Assembly: GCA_003522945.1 (NCBI GenBank)
Contig: DPHR01000035.1
Location: forward strand, 3,574 to 37,553
Reading direction: 5' to 3'
Length of the DNA: 33,980 bases
From: Clostridiales bacterium
GTDB taxonomy: Bacteria; Bacillota; Clostridia; Oscillospirales; Oscillospiraceae
The notes under the pieces are model-generated. The model was not told the DNA's origin, did no database searches, and saw nothing but the letters and a program-made list of their open reading frames with translations. The translations under genes were made by a program, and so were the position numbers. Shown here one piece after another: positions 24,975-32,191 of the stretch (position 1 is the stretch's first letter; every line of letters starts with the position of its first letter).

Positions 24975-25552
24975 TTCACCATGCCTGCCGCGCCGACGTC
25001 GTCGCCGAGCCCGGCGCAGGTGTAGCACCAGACGATTTCCTCGCCGCCCGTGAGCACATAGCTTGAGCAGCCGTAATTGGGGAACGAACCGTTGACCTTA
25101 TACATCCAGCCGGACTCCGGTCCGGCGTCGAACTCATAGAGATGACCGATGCCTTCAATATAATAGCTGTCGTAAAGCGGCGTCCAGCTGTATTCGAGCT
25201 GCAGCTCTGCCGCGGTGCAAACGCGCTGCAATACGCCGAACGCCGTCTCTCCCTCGGCAAAGGATACCGTCGTCTCCGGCAGCATCACGCCGTCGCGCGG
25301 GACATAGGGGAGTTTCTCCTCGCGTAGTGAATCAAGGCTTTGGAGCACGGTGTCGCACCGGATCGTGATGGTGCATGTGAGTTCCTGCTCCGGCTTGGTC
25401 AGTGCATTATCATTCAATTTTTGTATATGGTACTCCGTGCCGAGCGCGGCAGGGGCGGCGTCCCTTTGGCTGAACGCCCAGAGCCCGCCGCCGGCGGCGA
25501 GCAGCGCAATGATGAGCACCATGATGAGATTGGCGATTTTTTTCTTCTGCAT
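24971..25552 (-). CDS. DUF4430 (transcobalamin-like) membrane-anchored protein
   Basis: This 193-residue protein has an N-terminal membrane helix or uncleaved signal (about residues 8-28) and an extracellular DUF4430 domain: VSFAEGETAFGVLQRVC, LYEFDAGPESGWMYKVNG, PNYGCSSYVLTGGEEIVWCYT. The family is related to the C-terminal domain of vitamin-B12 carriers and is frequently encoded next to ECF transporters, where it may present ligand to the S component. It is the first gene of the five-gene operon. A lipobox is not seen. Confidence 0.85.
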   Translation of the reverse strand: MQKKKIANLIMVLIIALLAAGGGLWAFSQRDAAPAALGTEYHIQKLNDNALTKPEQELTCTITIRCDTVLQSLDSLREEKLPYVPRDGVMLPETTVSFAEGETAFGVLQRVCTAAELQLEYSWTPLYDSYYIEGIGHLYEFDAGPESGWMYKVNGSFPNYGCSSYVLTGGEEIVWCYTCAGLGDDVGAAGMVK

Positions 25553-25820
25553 GGGGCAAAACCACCCTTTCTGCTATTTGGCCTTTCCATTTTCGTATCA
25601 TAGCATAGCTTTTTCGGTTTTTCTATCCCTTTCTCCGGCATGTTGCGGCGAAGAAAGCACATGATTTTGCCAAAACTGCTCGAAATAATGGAGACAATTC
25701 CTTTTACCTGTGGTATGTTTTAAAATGTCAAGATGTAGTATATAAAAAACAAATACATCGCTATATCTTCGATTGCTCCTTTGAAACAAAAAGTCTATAT
25801 TATAGAAACGGTTTGCGCCA
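25553..25820. other. Intergenic region upstream of the ECF operon
   Basis: On the minus strand, GCTATGCTATGATACG about 35 nt before the DUF4430 start may contain a -10 (TATGAT) with a poor -35. I find no cobalamin riboswitch box or terminator. A palindrome TCTATAATATAGA lies near 25792-25804, just after the VirB6-like stop. Confidence 0.4.
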
Positions 25821-26657
25821 TTACAGCCCCATCATCTCCCGTACAATCCGGTCGGACATCTTCACAGAGCCGACCAGGATGAGCATGTTGAAGATGAGTT
25901 CCCCAATATAGCTCCACACCATCGTTACGGCCGCAGCGTCGGTCTTGACGATGGGCGGCGATGCAGCGAAGTGGGAGAAGATGATGCACGAGAGCACAAT
26001 GATTGCGCCTTCCAAACACACGGCAGCGTAGCTTTTGAGAAAGCTTCTCCCCACGTTCTGGCACGGCTCCCCGGCAAAGGACGAGAGCGGAATGGGCGCA
26101 ATGGCCGAATAGAGATACAGTTTGCAAAAGCGCCCGTATACCGTCATGATCATCACGAAAGAAAGCACCGTAATGAACAGCCCACCGATCAGCGTCACCG
26201 CCCACAGGGGGATACTCTCAAAGAAGCCGCAGTCTTCCACTGCGGTTATGATCTCCGGCGGCAGAACCGTTTCCTGCGCAGCGCCGAGACCGGCGGAGCC
26301 CATGATCGTGGAAATCGCGCCCTGCACGATGCGGAAAAGCGCCATCATCAGTTCCAGCCCGTAGGTTACCGCACCTTTGGCCAGAGCGAACCGGATGAAG
26401 AGTTTCAGCGCGGTTTCCGGCCGCCGGGTCTCCGCAAAGGAGCCGCAGGTTTTCATCACGCCCACAACGAAGAACAACACAAGCAGCGCCAGCCCGATGG
26501 CCTGCACCGCGCCGTGGATGCCGACGATCACATTCCAGATTGCGCCGCCTTTAAATTCCTCCGGCGACTGCGTGAGGAGCTGCCAGATTTCCGCCAGCTT
26601 CTCGTTCCATGTCTCTAGGGCGTTTTCGAGATTTTGTACGACCCAGTTATCCGACAT
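25821..26657 (-). CDS. VirB6/TrbL-like conjugation membrane protein
   Basis: This 278-residue protein has about six membrane helices and matches the VirB6/TrbL-type channel protein of Tn1549-like elements: GIHGAVQAIGLALLVLFFVV near the N-terminus, and the conserved MTVYGRFCKLYLYSAIAPIP followed by F-A-G-E. It normally forms part of the type IV secretion channel in the membrane. The Maff2 gene precedes it in the same direction, the usual order, but the other transfer genes (PrgI, VirB4, NlpC-type hydrolase, relaxase) are gone. The ECF operon takes their place. It starts at ATG 26657 behind a GGAGG. Confidence 0.85.
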   Translation of the reverse strand: MSDNWVVQNLENALETWNEKLAEIWQLLTQSPEEFKGGAIWNVIVGIHGAVQAIGLALLVLFFVVGVMKTCGSFAETRRPETALKLFIRFALAKGAVTYGLELMMALFRIVQGAISTIMGSAGLGAAQETVLPPEIITAVEDCGFFESIPLWAVTLIGGLFITVLSFVMIMTVYGRFCKLYLYSAIAPIPLSSFAGEPCQNVGRSFLKSYAAVCLEGAIIVLSCIIFSHFAASPPIVKTDAAAVTMVWSYIGELIFNMLILVGSVKMSDRIVREMMGL

Positions 26658-26720
26658 ACTTGCACCTCCTTCTGGGGTGGCTTCTTATTGGGAAGCCGCC
26701 CCGTATTTTCGGATAACGGG

Positions 26721-27059
26721 TCAGCCGACGATCAGGTCAAGGATTTCCTTGGTGAAGGTAATTACAATACCGCCCGCCAGCGTCAGGAAACCGTTGGAGC
26801 GCTGGCTTGGATCATGACTCTGGAAGGACATGCCGACCTGCACAACGCCCCAGCCCAGAATAATCAGGCCCACCGCGCGGATCAGACCGAAGATGAAGTC
26901 CGACAGATTATTGACCACAGCGATAGGGTCATCGGCAGCAAATGCCGCGGCGGACAGCACCGCAATCAGCGCTATTGTGATGACTACAGCACAGTAGGCA
27001 CGAAAGCCCTTCTTGGCTGCGTTCGGGGTCTCAATCTTGTTCTTGGTTTTCTTGTTCAT
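26721..27059 (-). CDS. Maff2-family small membrane protein (conjugation, VirB2-like)
   Basis: This 112-residue protein has a signal helix (about 22-42, AVLSAAAFAADD) and two further helices (FGLIRAVGLIILGWGVVQVG; LAGGIVITFTKEI). It matches the Maff2 family found in Tn1549/CTn-type conjugative elements upstream of the VirB6-like gene, comparable to pilin-like VirB2. A GGAGG lies upstream of ATG 27059. The 3' end of an older gene (stop at 27031) overlaps its start. Confidence 0.82.
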   Translation of the reverse strand: MNKKTKNKIETPNAAKKGFRAYCAVVITIALIAVLSAAAFAADDPIAVVNNLSDFIFGLIRAVGLIILGWGVVQVGMSFQSHDPSQRSNGFLTLAGGIVITFTKEILDLIVG

Positions 27060-27205
27060 GCTGTTTTTCCTCCATTTTCTTTTGCAGTAATTCTTCGAGC
27101 TCTTCTTCGCAGAAGAAGAGGTACTCGTCCTCGCTGACAGGCTCTGAGCCGGCCTTTTTCAGCAGGCCCTCGTCAATGGACAGGGCCGCAATGCTGATGC
27201 AGCCG
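27031..27205 (-). pseudogene. C-terminal remnant of an unidentified transfer gene
   Basis: The frame reads SIAALSIDEGLLKKAGSEP, then SEDEYLFFCEEELEELLQKK, and stops at 27031 inside the Maff2 gene. The acidic coding-like tail and its overlap with Maff2 suggest the end of the gene that normally precedes Maff2 (possibly the coupling protein), but I cannot identify it. Its upstream part has been deleted and joined to parA. Confidence 0.4.
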
Positions 27206-28061
27206 CAGCGTGGTGATCTTTGGATTCTCGTTCAGAAACCGGCGCAGCGCCACCGGCACCACGCCCGGCCGTTTGGGCGCAAACACCCCGGCCAGAGACA
27301 GCAGCGTAAGCGGCAGCGACCTTGCCGTTCTTATCGTGGGAGAAAATACTCTCACCGGTCAGGGCACATTCCGCCGCACGAACCGAGTGCGGGATCTCGG
27401 TATCGAATACCTTGATGTTCTGCCCTACTGTACTGCGGAGCGATTCAATAATCCCTCGGGCATTGTTTGTGCGATTGTCTGCCATCGTCAGCAAAATCCC
27501 GTCAATGCTCAATTTGGGGTTGATGCTGCGCTTCACCTTTGAGACAGAGTGCAGCAGGAGATTCAGACCTTTTGTTGACAGGAAACTCGGCTGGGAGGGA
27601 ATGATTACGCTGTCTGCGGCAGCTAAGGCGTTGACCGTCATCATCCCCAGCGACGGCATACAGTCGATCAGGATATAGTCGTAATCCTTTCTCATGCCGT
27701 CGATAGCGTTTTTCAGAATGTACTCACGGCTCATAATATTGAATAACCCGGTTTCCATGCCGGACAATTCAATGTTGGAGGGGAGAATATCTACGCCCTC
27801 GCTGTGGTGCAGGATGCCTTCGCCTTTCTCGAGCGGCCTGTCTTCAATCACCGCATCCATAACTGTAGCAAGCGTCACGTCGAGCGCATCGGGATTCTTG
27901 TGACCAAGCGCGACGGTGAGGCTCGACTGCGGGTCTGCATCGATGAGCAGCACCTTCTTTCTTTGAAACTGCGCCAGCCCGACGCCGAGATTTACGGCGG
28001 TGGTCGTCTTTCCGACACCCCCTTTCTGGTTCGTGATGGCAATTACTTTGCCGTTCCCCAT
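27159..28061 (-). CDS. parA: ParA/Soj-type partition ATPase with an abnormal C-terminus
   Basis: The deviant Walker A KGGVGKTT (residues 14-21), Walker A' DADPQSS and IDCMPSLGMMTVNALAAAD are those of ParA/Soj proteins, which segregate plasmids and circularised elements. Up to about residue 243 (HDKNGKVAAAY) the protein is normal; the last ~55 residues (Gly/Arg/Ala-rich) come from another gene's DNA in a different frame, joined by a deletion. About 20 native residues are lost, so activity is uncertain. ATG 28061 has GGAGG 7 nt upstream. The next backbone gene, ParB, is missing. Confidence 0.85.
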   Translation of the reverse strand: MGNGKVIAITNQKGGVGKTTTAVNLGVGLAQFQRKKVLLIDADPQSSLTVALGHKNPDALDVTLATVMDAVIEDRPLEKGEGILHHSEGVDILPSNIELSGMETGLFNIMSREYILKNAIDGMRKDYDYILIDCMPSLGMMTVNALAAADSVIIPSQPSFLSTKGLNLLLHSVSKVKRSINPKLSIDGILLTMADNRTNNARGIIESLRSTVGQNIKVFDTEIPHSVRAAECALTGESIFSHDKNGKVAAAYAAVSGRGVCAQTAGRGAGGAAPVSERESKDHHAAAASALRPCPLTRAC

Positions 28062-28124
28062 TGGTTTTCCTCCTTTTTTGATGAATTGCCGTCTGCGGAA
28101 AATAGACGGCTATGTACAGGCATG

Positions 28125-28157
28125 AAAAAGCCGCCTATCCGAAACTGGATAGACGGC
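28125..28157 (-). terminator. Terminator (minus strand) upstream of parA
   Basis: The stem GCCGTCTATCC/GGATAGGCGGC (one mismatch) with a 6-nt loop is followed on the minus strand by TTTTT. It lies in the parA leader, 64 bp before the start, so it is either an attenuator or the end of a lost upstream gene. Confidence 0.6.
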
Positions 28158-28245
28158 GCGCGGATATGCACTTTAAGCCTCATGCGCGGAACAATAATTA
28201 TAAGGAAGTGCTTTTTTATGATTTTACGTGAGAAAACAAAACGCG

Positions 28246-28305
28246 AAAACTCACAAACTATTGATTTCGTGAGTTTTGCTGGTTATACTATTGTTGAAAA
28301 ACTCA
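28246..28305 (+). promoter_or_regulatory. Promoter and repeat operator of the fic gene
   Basis: TTGATT (28261-28266), 17 nt, TATACT (28284-28289) make a good sigma-A promoter. AAAACTCAC (28246-28254) and its reverse complement GTGAGTTTT (28269-28277) surround the -35, and a third AAAACTCA lies at 28298-28305 after the -10. The layout suggests repression, perhaps by the Fic protein's own C-terminal winged helix. Confidence 0.7.
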
Positions 28306-28321
28306 AATAGGAGGAGACGGC

Positions 28322-29467
28322 GTGAAGAATCGTGCAGGAAAGACTGTACAGAACCTCAGCGGAGAAATGGCGTACACCTCATTTTATCCCCAGCCATTGC
28401 CGCCGCAACCGAATATAGAGATTGACGCTGAGATGCAGCGGCTTCTGATTGACGCTCACAAAAAGCTCGCGTTGCTCAACGGCCTATCTGACCGCATCCC
28501 AAACAAGGACCTGTTTATATCCATGTACGTCCGAAAGGAAGCTCTTGTGTCCTCCCAGATTGAGGGGACACAATGCACATTGGAAGATGTCCTGAATCCC
28601 GAGGTTGACAAGAACGTTAATGCGGACGTTTCAGATGTTATAAATTATGTTTGCGCAATCAATTTCGCCACCAAGCGTCTGAAAGATTTGCCGCTCTGCA
28701 ACCGATTAATTCGGGAGACACATGCGGTGCTGATGAATAGTGTAAGGGGCGGCGATAAAACACCTGGCGAATTCCGTATATCGCAAAACTGGATCGGGGG
28801 CGCAGGCAGTACGCTGAAAAACGCTCGGTATATTCCGCCCAACCCGCAGGACATGGCCGAGTGCATGTCAGCTCTTGAGAAATTCATGAACGATGAGGAT
28901 GGCATGGATCCGTTGGTTAAGGCTGCGCTGATCCATTATCAGTTCGAGACAATCCATCCATTTCTCGATGGCAACGGACGAGTTGGCAGACTACTGATAA
29001 CATTGTTTCTGATGGGCGTAAACGAGCTTTCTTCTCCGGTACTGTATCTGTCGTGCTTCCTGAAATTGAATCGAATCGAATATTATGACAGAATGAGCGA
29101 GGTTCGCAAAGCCGGTAATTACGAGCAGTGGGTAAAATTTTTTCTCCGCGGTATTGCGGAAACAGCCGAAGACGCAACCGAAACTATCGACCGCCTAAAT
29201 GCGCTTCACCAGAAAAATGAAGCTAAGTTGGCGGATGTCCCGACCCGTTCGCGGCACAACATCATGAGGCTGCTTGCCTACATTGAGCAGAATCCAATTA
29301 TAGAAACAGTCAAGACGGCGAGTGCACTTGGCCTTTCCAGAAACGGTACGGCAAATTATATTACCATGCTATGCAATCGGAATATTCTCAAGTATTCCGC
29401 AAAATCCGGTAAAGCGCTTGTCTTTGCCTATGAAGAGTACCTGGATATCCTTAGGAAAGACACATAA
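28322..29467 (+). CDS. Fic-domain protein (putative AMPylator) with winged-helix C-terminus
   Basis: The start is GTG 28322, 7 nt after AGGAGG. The 381-residue protein has an N-terminal Fic_N domain, the inhibitory motif S-x-x-x-E-G (77-82, SSQIEG), and the catalytic loop HPFLDGNGR (212-220). The inhibitory helix precedes the Fic core, so this is a class II Fic protein. The C-terminus (about 310-375) looks like a winged helix (VKTASALGLSRNGTANYITM). Family members transfer AMP to protein hydroxyls and some act as self-regulated DNA-binding proteins. It is complete and monocistronic, with a strong terminator downstream, so it is probably a functional passenger gene. Confidence 0.9.
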   Translation: MKNRAGKTVQNLSGEMAYTSFYPQPLPPQPNIEIDAEMQRLLIDAHKKLALLNGLSDRIPNKDLFISMYVRKEALVSSQIEGTQCTLEDVLNPEVDKNVNADVSDVINYVCAINFATKRLKDLPLCNRLIRETHAVLMNSVRGGDKTPGEFRISQNWIGGAGSTLKNARYIPPNPQDMAECMSALEKFMNDEDGMDPLVKAALIHYQFETIHPFLDGNGRVGRLLITLFLMGVNELSSPVLYLSCFLKLNRIEYYDRMSEVRKAGNYEQWVKFFLRGIAETAEDATETIDRLNALHQKNEAKLADVPTRSRHNIMRLLAYIEQNPIIETVKTASALGLSRNGTANYITMLCNRNILKYSAKSGKALVFAYEEYLDILRKDT

Positions 29468-29563
29468 GACAACCTATGAGACAAATGTTCGGAGATTTGA
29501 AACCACAATAGTTGGCGATTTCTGCTTTGCTGCAGGGTTCTGCGCAGAATGTAACAGTTTTAT

Positions 29564-29607
29564 CTTGGGGGGCATCTTAGGGGGTAACTTGGGGGGCACC
29601 CCCTAAG
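29564..29607 (+). repeat. G-run direct repeat and hairpin after fic
   Basis: CTTGGGGGGCA occurs twice (29564-29574 and 29588-29598) with a G5 run between them. CTTAGGGGGT (29576-29585) can also pair with ACCCCCTAAG (29598-29607). The three G-runs could form a G-quadruplex instead of the hairpin. No gene lies here. Confidence 0.45.
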
Positions 29608-29680
29608 TTCATATCAGTTTTGTAAGCAGTCTTTGAAACGACCAAAGACATTGACCCACATTACAATTCGCAGGCACATG

Positions 29681-29719
29681 AACCAGGGGAGCTAAAGGCC
29701 ATTAGCTCCCCTGGTTTTT
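29681..29719. terminator. Strong terminator between fic and the HTH gene
   Basis: A perfect 15-bp stem AACCAGGGGAGCTAA/TTAGCTCCCCTGGTT with a 6-nt loop is followed by TTT(A) on the plus strand. It serves the fic transcript; the stop codon of the convergent HTH gene lies inside the right arm. Confidence 0.8.
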
Positions 29720-30403
29720 AGTATAAACTTTATTCTTCGTTCTCTTCTCGCTTGACTGTGGAGTGCTGACCATTGCAGAACACGATTCTGCTTGATATTG
29801 GATCAGCTGTTGATTCCTTTCCTTATGAAGCTCAGACTTCACAGATATGTTAATAAAGTGCCTGCTCGTGAAGAAATCAAGCAGGTATTCCTTCGGGACA
29901 TAAAAGCGATGCCTTATGTAAAAGTTTTGAAGATACTGCTTATTGCACCACCGCACAACAGAAGAATGACTGTAACCTGTAAATTCGGAGATCTGTTTGG
30001 CAGTTAATACATCATCCGGATAAAGCTCCAATTCTGCTCTGTAGTATTCACGCATGATGTACGGATCAATGGCAGCAACCGAGGGAGATGGAGTGCCCGT
30101 CCCTTGCTTGCGGCGCTTCTTTCTTCGAGATTTTCCTTTCACTCGCTTCCGCTTATAAAATCCATCCGGTGTCTTGTACCGGTCGGGGTGCAGCTCACGA
30201 TCCTCTAAATAATGGATCACATTGGCCGTCTCGATCTTAAATCTTCGGGTTTTCTTGCCGCTGTCAAGGCAGGGGACAAGGCCGCTTTGCAGCAGAAACA
30301 AACATGTCTTTTTGCTGATATAGCACACCTGATACATCTGTTCCTTTGTCATGTATGCAGGGTACTGTCGTAGGAGATCGGAATAATAATGGTTTGTTTT
30401 CAT
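29702..30403 (-). CDS. Double-HTH protein, Xis-like, at the right end of the island
   Basis: I place the start at ATG 30403 (GAGGTG 6 nt upstream; conserved start KTNHYYSDLLRQYPAYMTKE), not at the longer frame start 30706. The 233-residue product has a first MerR/excisionase-like HTH (MTKEQMYQVCYISKKTCLFL, RRFKIETANVIHYLEDR), a Lys/Arg-rich linker (RKKRRKQ) and a second HTH (LTAKQISEFTGYSHSSVVRW). Such proteins sit next to the attachment site opposite the integrase and direct excision or repress it. In the circular form it would lie beside int. It looks complete, unlike the integrase. Confidence 0.75.
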   Translation of the reverse strand: MKTNHYYSDLLRQYPAYMTKEQMYQVCYISKKTCLFLLQSGLVPCLDSGKKTRRFKIETANVIHYLEDRELHPDRYKTPDGFYKRKRVKGKSRRKKRRKQGTGTPSPSVAAIDPYIMREYYRAELELYPDDVLTAKQISEFTGYSHSSVVRWCNKQYLQNFYIRHRFYVPKEYLLDFFTSRHFINISVKSELHKERNQQLIQYQAESCSAMVSTPQSSEKRTKNKVYTKNQGS

Positions 30404-30737
30404 GTGATACACCTCTGCTTTTTTCGCCAACAGCAGAAGAAAATGTATCATTGATTCTCTTGTTAAAGGACTCATTTTGGGGCTAAAATCAAGGGCCGAA
30501 TTTCTCTCCTTTTTCTCTCCAATTTCCCAAAATCTCGCTTTTTTTTTCCTAAATCTCTCCTTTTTCTCCTGATTGAAGCGTTTTTTCGCTCTCGTGGCCG
30601 TGAGTTCGATTTTCCTTGCCGCGCAAGGGGTTGAGGCAAATTTCTCCTGAAAAATGAAGGCGTTCCAGCCACTTTTAGCCTTCCAAAACAGGGAGCCATT
30701 TTCCACTAAAATCCACCCACGTCCATTTAACCGAAAA
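30404..30737. other. Right-end region of the island with integrase arm-like repeats
   Basis: TTTCTCTCC occurs at 30501-30509 and 30512-30520, with a variant ATCTCTCC at 30553-30560. The same 9-mer pair lies upstream of the intact tRNA-Ser. Repeats of this size near an att core are typical arm sites for Tn916-like integrases. A minus-strand frame runs through the region but has no coding character. Confidence 0.45.
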
Positions 30738-30839
30738 GTCTTGAAAACCGGGAGGTCGGCGTAGAAAACCGGCGCGGGGGTTCAAATCCCTCCATCTCCG
30801 CCAGTCAGAGCAAAGATCGCTTTGCTCTGATTTTTTATT
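30738..30839 (+). pseudogene. Right attachment repeat (attR): 3' half of tRNA-Ser plus terminator
   Basis: The copy starts in the anticodon stem (GTCTTGAAAACCG), keeps variable arm, T-arm, acceptor 3' strand and CCA, and continues through the CAGAGC-type terminator hairpin. It matches 9006-9107 at 100 of 102 positions. The 5' half of the tRNA is absent, so this is the remnant left by integration, not a working gene. Confidence 0.9.
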
Positions 30840-30846
30840 TGCCGCA

Positions 30847-30906
30847 TCAGGAAATGACGTTTAAAGCGCCATGCAAACCGTTTGTCAAAACATCGCTAAA
30901 GCCCAT
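30847..30906 (-). pseudogene. Last codons of a second, related integrase (possible 19-codon ORF)
   Basis: The minus strand reads TNGLHGALNVIS and stop, against TNSLQDALNAIS in the integrase at the left end, in the same position relative to the tRNA repeat. It is preceded by GFSDVL, an ATG at 30906 and a consensus AAGGAGG, so a 19-residue peptide might be made. I read it as the debris of an older integrase from a neighbouring element. Confidence 0.6.
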
Positions 30907-30988
30907 TTTCGCCTCCTTATAGATTGTATTTTTGATGACTTGGAAAAACAAGAGTCTGTTGTTTCTTTCGCCAGATGAGAAGAAAATA

Positions 30989-31005
30989 TGTCGAAAAATG
31001 ACGAA
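30989..31005 (+). promoter_or_regulatory. Tandem 0A boxes (Spo0A-binding site) before the Spo0A-domain gene
   Basis: TGTCGAA (30989-30995) and TGACGAA (30999-31005) are separated by 3 nt, both matching TGNCGAA in direct orientation. This is the spacing and near-sequence of the B. subtilis abrB 0A box pair, the classic Spo0A dimer site. It lies about 80 bp upstream of the gene for a Spo0A-type DNA-binding domain. Confidence 0.65.
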
Positions 31006-31082
31006 AAACGGCGATGAAGACCGATTTATCTGTTATCGGTTCTATCATCTTCTTAAATCTTTGGATTTGGGAGGATATACCA

Positions 31083-31430
31083 ATGACAGCTGTACAGGAC
31101 ATTCTGCGATCTCTTGGCATTACGAGATGCTACAAAGGCTTTAAACATACCGAGTATGCTATCTGCCTGGCCATCCAGGACGAATCCCGTCTGGAGGCGA
31201 TCACAAAAGAAATCTACATGGAGACAGCGGCTCACTTTGAATGCAATTGGACGGCAGTAGAACGAAATATCCGAACTGCTGTTTCCCGTGCATGGTCTGT
31301 CAATCCCGATCTGCTCTGTCAGATGGCAGGTTATCCATTGGAAGCTGAACCCACTTCCTCGCAATTTATCGAGATAATCTCTTCCTACATAATTCGTTCG
31401 CACCAGTCGCAGCCGCTTGTTCTGCCTTAA
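31083..31430 (+). CDS. Stand-alone Spo0A C-terminal DNA-binding domain protein
   Basis: I choose ATG 31083 because GGGAGG lies 8 nt upstream; the frame is open from 31014. The 115-residue protein aligns with the sigA/0A-box-binding domain of Spo0A along its length: ILRSLGITRCYKGFKH (first helices), AITKEIYMETAAHF, the recognition helix region WTAVERNIRTAVSRAW (56-71; Spo0A has SRVERAIRHAIEVAW), and EPTSSQFIEIISSYI. The receiver domain and phosphorylation site are absent. A free DNA-binding domain could compete with or mimic host Spo0A. Together with the 0A boxes upstream, autoregulation or capture by sporulation control is likely. Confidence 0.87.
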   Translation: MTAVQDILRSLGITRCYKGFKHTEYAICLAIQDESRLEAITKEIYMETAAHFECNWTAVERNIRTAVSRAWSVNPDLLCQMAGYPLEAEPTSSQFIEIISSYIIRSHQSQPLVLP

Positions 31431-31472
31431 TCTGTTTTTTGCTTTTCAGACGACTTCCTATAGATCGCTTTT

Positions 31473-31690
31473 CTAAGGCAAGTTTTCTCTTTCCGGAATA
31501 GCCTGCCCGATGCTGATCTCGATGCAGCGGCGAATGGCATCCATCTGCCGGGCATCAAACGTTCCAAGATATTGCCTACTTTGGCGTTTGTCTATCGTCG
31601 TGATCTGCTCCAAGAGGACAATGCTCTCTTCCCGCAGGAACACCGACGGCGGCACCGGATACTGCCCCGGCGGAATCCTTCCTTTTTCAT
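31473..31690 (-). pseudogene. PemK/MazF-type toxin, C-terminal fragment
   Basis: The frame to 31706 contains REESIVLLEQITTIDKRQSR, then YLGTFDARQMDAIRRCIEIS, the last third of clostridial PemK/MazF mRNA interferases (LLEQITTIDKRQ is typical). The N-terminal half with the catalytic surface is missing; the sequence before it is the end of a sortase remnant and a new ATG (31690, RBS GGAGG) in another frame. No antitoxin gene is visible. Non-functional as a toxin. Confidence 0.65.
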
Positions 31691-32191
31691 GAATCAACCT
31701 CCGCATTCTCTTTTTCGCAGATCGCTAAAAACCGGTACTTTCCCCGGACGCATAGGGATGACAGGTGAGAAGTGTCAGAAAATTTTTCCCGGCAGTATCA
31801 TGACGGAGGCAATATCATCCGGCGCAATGACGGCGACACCCGACACGCGGCAATGATCCTCGTCCCAGAGCGTCGTCAGGATCACCTCATCGCCCTCGGT
31901 CAGCGTGGACAGATAGTGGAAATGATCCTCGCCGTTGAATCCGCAGTGCCCGGCGAGAACGCAATTCGTATTTTCGCCGCCGATGGGCAGACTCGTCTGT
32001 GAAAGATGCGCCGCACCCTTCGCCATGTTTCCCTCCGAAGCACCGAAATAGATGGGCAGCGTTACGCCGAGCTTAGGGATGCATACCGTCCCGAAGACCT
32101 CGCCGTCTATCCCGTAATCCGAAAGGCATAAGGCCGGTTCGTTTTCTCCTTCCTCCGATAATCCCGGCGTGTTTCCCGTGCAATGCCCCAT
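31687..32191 (-). pseudogene. Class C-like sortase with two frameshifts
   Basis: Core sequence: VFGTVCIPKLGVTLPIYFG, GAAHLSQTSLPIGGENTN, VLAGHCGFNG (catalytic His). After MILPGK the frame stops (31775), but one frame over it continues NFLTLLTCHPYASG with the catalytic Cys in TLLTC, and a second shift leads to KYRFLAICEKENAEVDS (catalytic Arg) and a stop at 31687. Both shifts fall in homopolymers (A5T4 near 31780; G4 near 31742). The gene thus was nearly full-length, and lost function by two small slips. The family assembles pili or anchors surface proteins. Confidence 0.75.

Noticed and set aside
25553..25820. Cobalamin riboswitch before the ECF/DUF4430 operon
   Set aside because: No B12-box-like sequence and no expression-platform hairpin could be found in the region.
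29702..30706. Full 334-codon version of the Xis-like gene
   Set aside because: The first 101 codons cover the arm-repeat region with Lys/Arg-rich, non-conserved residues and no ribosome site; ATG 30403 has both a ribosome site and the conserved start.
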